Assembly (NCBI GenBank): GCA_030746295.1
Contig: JASLMY010000091.1
Span: forward strand, 1-17,800
Origin: Alphaproteobacteria bacterium
GTDB taxonomy: Bacteria; Pseudomonadota; Alphaproteobacteria; GCA-2731375
Direction of reading: 5' to 3'
DNA length: 17,800 nucleotides
The notes under the pieces were generated by a model that did no database searches, had not been told where the DNA came from, and saw only the letters and a program-made list of their open reading frames with translations. This document shows, one piece after another, positions 14,307 through 17,800 of the stretch. How positions within the stretch are numbered: position 1 is the first letter of the stretch; each line of letters starts with the position of its first letter. A program made the position numbers and the translations under genes.

Positions 14307-15629
14307 TCAGGGGGCAAGCCCCGCGCGCGCCTTCTCGATCAGCATCGCCGAGGTCTCGTCGCCGGCGAGCTCGGCGCAACCGGTCCGGACATGGACCCCG
14401 ATCGGCGCCTCCGTATCGGCGACGTTCAAGGTCGTGTTGTTGATCACTGCGGCGACGCGGCGGAGCACCAGGCGCGCCGCGCTCTCGGAGGTGTTGGGCA
14501 AGACGATGCAAAAGCTGTCGTCGCCATAGCGGGCCGGCAGGTCTTCGCCCCTGACGAGGGCGCCGACCAGGCCGCCGGTTTGCTGAACGATCCGCTGGCC
14601 GGCCGCGGCGTTCAAGCTCTCCTCGACCTGGGCGAGGTCGGATACCTCCACATAGCCGAGGCTGAGGGCCTTGTTCCAGCGGGCCGCGTCGTCGATCTCG
14701 GCGTCGAGGTGGGCCAGCAGGAAGTCCCGGTTGTAGAGCCCCGTCAAGTGATCGCTCGTGCTCTCGTGTCGGCACTCGCGGCAGAGCCTTTGGATCGTCC
14801 GCCGATAGCGCTGTTGGCGCACCGCCGAGAGAGTGCGGAACGCGACTTCCTCGACCGGCATCTCGAGCCTCAACATGTCAGTGACACCGGCCTCGTAGGC
14901 GGCCTCCAGCTCGCGATAGGTGCCGCCGTCGGCGACCACCAGGACCGGCAGATCGTAGAGCCGGGTGTTCTGACGCAGGCCCTGACAAAGTTCCAGCCAG
15001 CCGTGATGACCGGATTTGGCGTAGATCAGCGCGGCATCGAAGCCGCCGTGCTCCAGCCGTCGGCGCGCTGCGTGAGTCTCCTCCACGACGGCCAAGACGG
15101 CGTTCTTGCCGAGGACGGCGTGGATCTCGGCGATGTTGAGCTCCGGCCCGGCGACGATGAGGATCTGCGCGCCGGCCACCTTGTCGGGCGGCGCCACGCC
15201 GATGCCGCCGGCGACGCCGCAGGCCCGTGCCGTCGCATCGCGCCTGACCAGCTCCGCCTGCATCGTCACCAGGCGTGACAGGGCCTGCAGCCGGCTGAAG
15301 AGCTCGACGTCGCTGAACGGCTCTGCCAGGTATTCCGTCATCGCATCTACGCCGTTGCGGCTGACGTCTTCGTCCGCCGGCTCGGATTCGAGCACGATCA
15401 ATGGCATCGGTGCCTTAGAGCGTATCTCGGAGAGGGCGTCGGGCAGTTCGGTCGTGCCGACCTCGACGGCGACGATGGCGATATCGGGCTCGGCCTCGCG
15501 CAACAGGCTCCGGGCCTCCTCGATATCGTGCGCAACCAGGCTGGCGTAACCCTCGGCCTCAATTCTGGCCGCCAGGTCGCCGTAGCGATGCGGGGGATCC
15601 AAAAGCAGAACGCGCGCCGAGCTTGCCAT
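14307..15629 (-). CDS. PleD-like response regulator with degenerate REC-REC-GGDEF domains
   Basis: A 440-residue protein with the PleD layout: two receiver-like domains (about 5-120 and 153-272) and a GGDEF-type domain (about 293-438). The phosphoacceptor Asp of the first receiver appears to be Ala54, and its switch-region Lys is Glu103 (YLAEPF). The second receiver likewise lacks a recognisable acceptor. The domain opens with a proper LTGLYNR, but the signature is GDDSF at 369-373 instead of GGDEF, and the upstream metal-site and guanine-binding segments are altered. RGED at 360-363 keeps the RxxD inhibitory-site motif five residues before the signature. It is therefore unlikely to synthesise c-di-GMP and may bind it. 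ATG 15629 has GGAGGT at ideal spacing. It likely shares a transcript with the FrnE-like gene and diverges from the second SDR. Confidence 0.85.
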   Translation of the reverse strand: MASSARVLLLDPPHRYGDLAARIEAEGYASLVAHDIEEARSLLREAEPDIAIVAVEVGTTELPDALSEIRSKAPMPLIVLESEPADEDVSRNGVDAMTEYLAEPFSDVELFSRLQALSRLVTMQAELVRRDATARACGVAGGIGVAPPDKVAGAQILIVAGPELNIAEIHAVLGKNAVLAVVEETHAARRRLEHGGFDAALIYAKSGHHGWLELCQGLRQNTRLYDLPVLVVADGGTYRELEAAYEAGVTDMLRLEMPVEEVAFRTLSAVRQQRYRRTIQRLCRECRHESTSDHLTGLYNRDFLLAHLDAEIDDAARWNKALSLGYVEVSDLAQVEESLNAAAGQRIVQQTGGLVGALVRGEDLPARYGDDSFCIVLPNTSESAARLVLRRVAAVINNTTLNVADTEAPIGVHVRTGCAELAGDETSAMLIEKARAGLAP

Positions 15630-15761
15630 CCAGCACCTCCGATTGTCGCGCCTGAGGCTAGCGCCGCACGGTTAACAAGCCGTTTCGAACCCTTGACCAG
15701 ACGGGCACCGGCTTGAGATGTTCGGGCGGCGGACCAATGCCGCTCTAGGAGGAAAAACCCT

Positions 15762-16526
15762 GTGATCGACGGCGGGCACAATCTCGAAGGGCGGGTCGCG
15801 CTCGTCACCGGCGCCTCCAGCGGCCTCGGTGAACATATCGCGCTGACCCTGGCGCGGGCCGGTGCGCATGTCGCCATCACGGCACGGCGCGGCGAGCGGC
15901 TCTCGGCGCTGGCCGACCGGATCGAGGGCTTCGACGGCCGGGCCCTGCCGATCACCATGGACGTGACCGAGTCCGAGCAGGTGAGAGAGGCCGTCGATGT
16001 CGCGGAAACCGAGCTCGGCAGTATCGACATCCTGGTCAACAACGCCGGCCTGGCGGTGCAGAAGCTGGCCAAGGACTGCACCGACGACGACTACGACCTG
16101 ATCATGGACACCAACCTGAAGGGCGCCTGGATGACGGCCCAGGCGGTCGGCCGCCGAATGATCGCGCATGGTCGCGGCGGCAAGATCATCAACATGAGCT
16201 CGCTTCTGGCCCTGAAGGTGTTGAGCCAGCTCTCGCTCTACGCCATGTCGAAGGCGGCGATCGCGCAGATGACGCGGGCGCTGGCGCTGGAATGGGTTCG
16301 CCACGGCATCCAGGTCAATGCCATCTGCCCCGGCTACATCGAGACCGAGATGAACACCGAACACTGGCAAAGCGGCGGCGGCAAGGAGTTGATCAGCCGC
16401 ATGCCGGCCCGGCGCATCCTGCAGCCCGAGGTGCTGGACGGTATCATCCTGCTCTTGGCCTCCGGCCGCTCCGACTACATCACCGGTGCCGTCATCCCCA
16501 TCGACGACGCCCAGTCGTTGATGTAG
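15762..16526 (+). CDS. SDR family oxidoreductase
   Basis: A 254-residue classical short-chain dehydrogenase. The cofactor motif TGASSGLG is at 16-23, NNAG at 93-96, the catalytic serine in NMSS near 146-147, and YAMSK at 160-164 gives Tyr160 and Lys164. TARRGERL after the second strand carries arginines that suggest NADP(H) preference. CPGYIETEMN and the final GAVIPIDDAQSL are typical of FabG-like members, although the usual DGG near the end reads DDA. The substrate is unknown. The start is a GTG at 15762 preceded by AGGAGGA (15747-15753) with eight bases between, an excellent Shine-Dalgarno. It is divergent from the GGDEF-like gene across 132 bases and convergent with the GcrA-C-like gene, with a hairpin in between. 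Confidence 0.92.
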   Translation: MIDGGHNLEGRVALVTGASSGLGEHIALTLARAGAHVAITARRGERLSALADRIEGFDGRALPITMDVTESEQVREAVDVAETELGSIDILVNNAGLAVQKLAKDCTDDDYDLIMDTNLKGAWMTAQAVGRRMIAHGRGGKIINMSSLLALKVLSQLSLYAMSKAAIAQMTRALALEWVRHGIQVNAICPGYIETEMNTEHWQSGGGKELISRMPARRILQPEVLDGIILLLASGRSDYITGAVIPIDDAQSLM

Positions 16527-16551
16527 CGGGCACTGCCGCAGAGGATCGGAA

Positions 16552-16603
16552 GACGCACACCGCGAAGCCGCCGCGGCTCCGGGCCGCGACGGCGATGTGC
16601 GTC
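16552..16603. terminator. Long hairpin between two convergent genes
   Basis: GACGCACA (16552-16559) pairs with TGTGCGTC (16596-16603). Inside, GCCG (16567-16570) plus CGCGGC (16572-16577) pair with GCCGCG (16583-16588) plus CGGC (16590-16593), around a 5-nt loop and one mismatch. It stands between the stops of the SDR and the GcrA-C-like gene, so a bidirectional 3'-end structure is likely. There is no clean T tract on either strand. Confidence 0.45.
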
Positions 16604-16626
16604 CGGTTCGAAAACCGTAGGTGAGG

Positions 16627-16818
16627 TTAGGCGGCCGCCTTGTGCGGCACGAACGGCTGGCGCGGCTCGACCTCGAAATCACGGATCGAGGCAGCCTTGT
16701 GCTCGGTGCAGTAGGAGCTACCCTCGAGGCGATGCTTGCCGCAGTACTCATGGGTGGGCCGGGACTCGTGCGGCCACATCGGCCACAGACAGCCCCGGCG
16801 GGAACGACTGTCTTCCAT
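16627..16818 (-). CDS. Small protein resembling the C-terminal Cys/His region of GcrA
   Basis: A 63-residue protein with C10, C26, C37 and H40 in the pattern CxWP...YCG...YCxxH, likely to hold a zinc ion. This pattern matches what I know of the C-terminal part of GcrA, an alphaproteobacterial cell-cycle regulator that contacts the sigma-70 factor (C.WP....FCG......YC..H). The N-terminal DNA-binding part of GcrA is absent, and no in-frame extension is needed to explain the start. A promoter-like pair lies 25-60 bases upstream, so the short form is probably the real gene and not a truncation. A stand-alone protein of this kind might interact with RNA polymerase or compete with GcrA, but that is inference. 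It is convergent with the upstream SDR. Confidence 0.7.
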   Translation of the reverse strand: MEDSRSRRGCLWPMWPHESRPTHEYCGKHRLEGSSYCTEHKAASIRDFEVEPRQPFVPHKAAA

Positions 16819-16850
16819 TGCTCTGTCTCTCGCGTTATCGGATGCCGGAA

Positions 16851-16880
16851 GTTATATGGTGCAGTGCAACATGAATGCAA
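16851..16880 (-). promoter_or_regulatory. Promoter-like pair for the GcrA-C-like gene
   Basis: On the minus strand TTGCAT (16875-16880) and TATAAC (16851-16856, five of six consensus bases) are separated by 18 bases, placing transcription start about 25 bases before the ATG at 16818. A GATTC (a GANTC site of the kind methylated by CcrM) lies at 16903-16907, just outside the -35. GANTC sites are frequent enough that this could be chance. Confidence 0.45.
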
Positions 16881-17005
16881 GAGAAATCTGCTGATCTCGG
16901 CTGATTCTCTGCCCATCCGTCATCTTCGCCGGTGCGCCAGGCCGCCGGCAACCTTCGAACTGTTGGCCTTATACGCGGAATGCCGGCGACAAACCTTGAG
17001 CGCGG

Positions 17006-17800
17006 TCAATCGCCGGGATGCCGGCCGAGCAGGTCGTCGAGGAGCCGCGCGGCATTGCCGGTGCGAACGGCATTGCGGGCCTCGGGCGCGATAGCCGCCG
17101 CGTCGAGCGCCCCGAGCGAGAACTCGGTCGAATAGATCGGGCAGTCGCTGCCGAGAACGACCCGATCGGCGCCGTAGATGGCGACCGCCGCCTCGATCGC
17201 CCGCGGTCCCATGGATGAGGTGTCGACGTAGAGCCGTCCGAGCCGCGCCAGCGGCGGCGCGGCCTCCGGCGCCCTCAGGCGCGCGGTTTCGGCGATCCGC
17301 TCGATGACCAGCGGCAAGGTGCCGCCGATGTTGGCGATATGGATGGAGAAGTTATCGTAACCATCTATCACATCGCCATAAATCAACGTCACCATAGCCT
17401 GCGCGACCTGGTGCTGGATCTCCAACTGGCGGCGTGGCATGACGTTGTCGGGATAGCGCGTCTCGCCGGCCCGGTCGATCGCCCCGGCCTCGTCGGGCCG
17501 CCGGCCGGGATGAACGAAGAGATGGCCGCCCAAGGCCTCGGCGGCGTCGAAGACCTGCCCCAGCCCGGCCGCGCGGCCGATATCGAGAAAGAAGTTGTTG
17601 GGCAGGATGGCGCCGATCAGGCCAAGTTCGGTTCGGGCGCGGCGATATTCAGCGGCCGCTGCGCCGAGGTCGTCGAAGGGCAAGGCGGCCAGGCCCGAGA
17701 AGCGATCGGGATGGCGGGCGACCAGTGCGGCGGTCTCGTCGTTGAAGAGGCGCAAGAGCGGCAGGGCTTCCGCTGCCGGTCGGCTGTCGAGACCGAAGAG
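17006..17800 (-). CDS. Amidohydrolase family protein, N-terminus beyond the window
   Basis: The reading frame is open from the stop at 17006 to the window edge, so about 264 C-terminal residues are visible and the true start is outside. A TTG at 17755 is internal, since the frame continues upstream with FGLDSRPAAEALPLLRLFND. The sequence fits the amidohydrolase-2 (ACMSD-like) TIM-barrel metal-dependent hydrolases or decarboxylases: HPDRFSGLAALPFDD, GGHLFVHPGRRP with a metal-binding His, FSIHIANIGGTLP with the next His, and VVLGSDCPIYS with the catalytic Asp. The N-terminal HxH motif would lie outside. The reaction and substrate cannot be stated. It is transcribed toward the GcrA-C-like gene. 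Confidence 0.85.
   Translation of the reverse strand, partial: LFGLDSRPAAEALPLLRLFNDETAALVARHPDRFSGLAALPFDDLGAAAAEYRRARTELGLIGAILPNNFFLDIGRAAGLGQVFDAAEALGGHLFVHPGRRPDEAGAIDRAGETRYPDNVMPRRQLEIQHQVAQAMVTLIYGDVIDGYDNFSIHIANIGGTLPLVIERIAETARLRAPEAAPPLARLGRLYVDTSSMGPRAIEAAVAIYGADRVVLGSDCPIYSTEFSLGALDAAAIAPEARNAVRTGNAARLLDDLLGRHPGD

Noticed and set aside
15672..16916. 414-codon minus-strand open frame opposite the second SDR and the GcrA-C-like gene region
   Set aside because: The SDR on the other strand has all catalytic motifs and an ideal ribosome-binding site; this frame is its mirror.

Overview
The window looks like chromosomal DNA from a high-GC alphaproteobacterium, probably close to Rhodospirillales. 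The grounds are the divergent recG / sdhE-mfd block typical of that class, a stand-alone protein resembling the C-terminal zinc-knuckle region of GcrA (a cell-cycle regulator family restricted to alphaproteobacteria), and GC-rich codon use in most genes. No rRNA, tRNA, CRISPR array, intact insertion sequence or replication origin was recognised.

Layout. (1) 1-3721, minus strand: a signalling unit read right to left. It has a possible 64-residue upstream ORF with a strong ribosome-binding site, a 520-aa MerR-type HTH / PAS-like / class III nucleotidyl cyclase fusion, a leader with two overlapping mini-ORFs, and a 549-aa GAF / HD-GYP cyclic-di-GMP phosphodiesterase, followed by a strong hairpin at 59-102. 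(2) 3722-4233: gene-poor and less GC-rich, with an orphan TetR-operator-like palindrome. (3) 4234-5449: an FabG-like short-chain dehydrogenase on the minus strand, preceded by what appears to be a decayed 5' fragment of a type III polyketide synthase. (4) 5450-6244, plus strand: a DUF502 membrane protein. (5) 6245-7620: an island-like insert with a dead IS1380-type transposase start, an AT-richer hemerythrin gene, and a decayed second copy of the DUF502 3' end exactly 1,400 bp from the original. (6) 7621-13560: recG (minus), diverging from sdhE and mfd (plus). mfd appears to start at a TTG that overlaps the end of sdhE. (7) 13530-15629, minus: a PleD-like protein with degenerate receiver and GGDEF domains but a kept inhibitory-site motif, followed by an FrnE/DsbA-like CPWC thioredoxin-fold protein whose 3' end overlaps that of mfd. 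(8) 15762-17800: a second SDR (plus), the GcrA-C-like mini-protein (minus) and the C-terminal part of an amidohydrolase cut by the window edge (minus).

Functional picture. The housekeeping core is DNA repair (RecG, Mfd) plus succinate dehydrogenase flavinylation (SdhE). It is flanked by nucleotide second-messenger proteins: an HD-GYP enzyme with intact key residues, a DNA-binding cyclase-domain protein with altered catalytic residues, and a GGDEF protein that probably binds rather than makes c-di-GMP. The MerR-cyclase / HD-GYP pair with its nested small ORFs is the best candidate here for an undescribed regulatory system. The hemerythrin island and the gene remnants show that the spaces between conserved blocks have been reshaped by insertion and decay.
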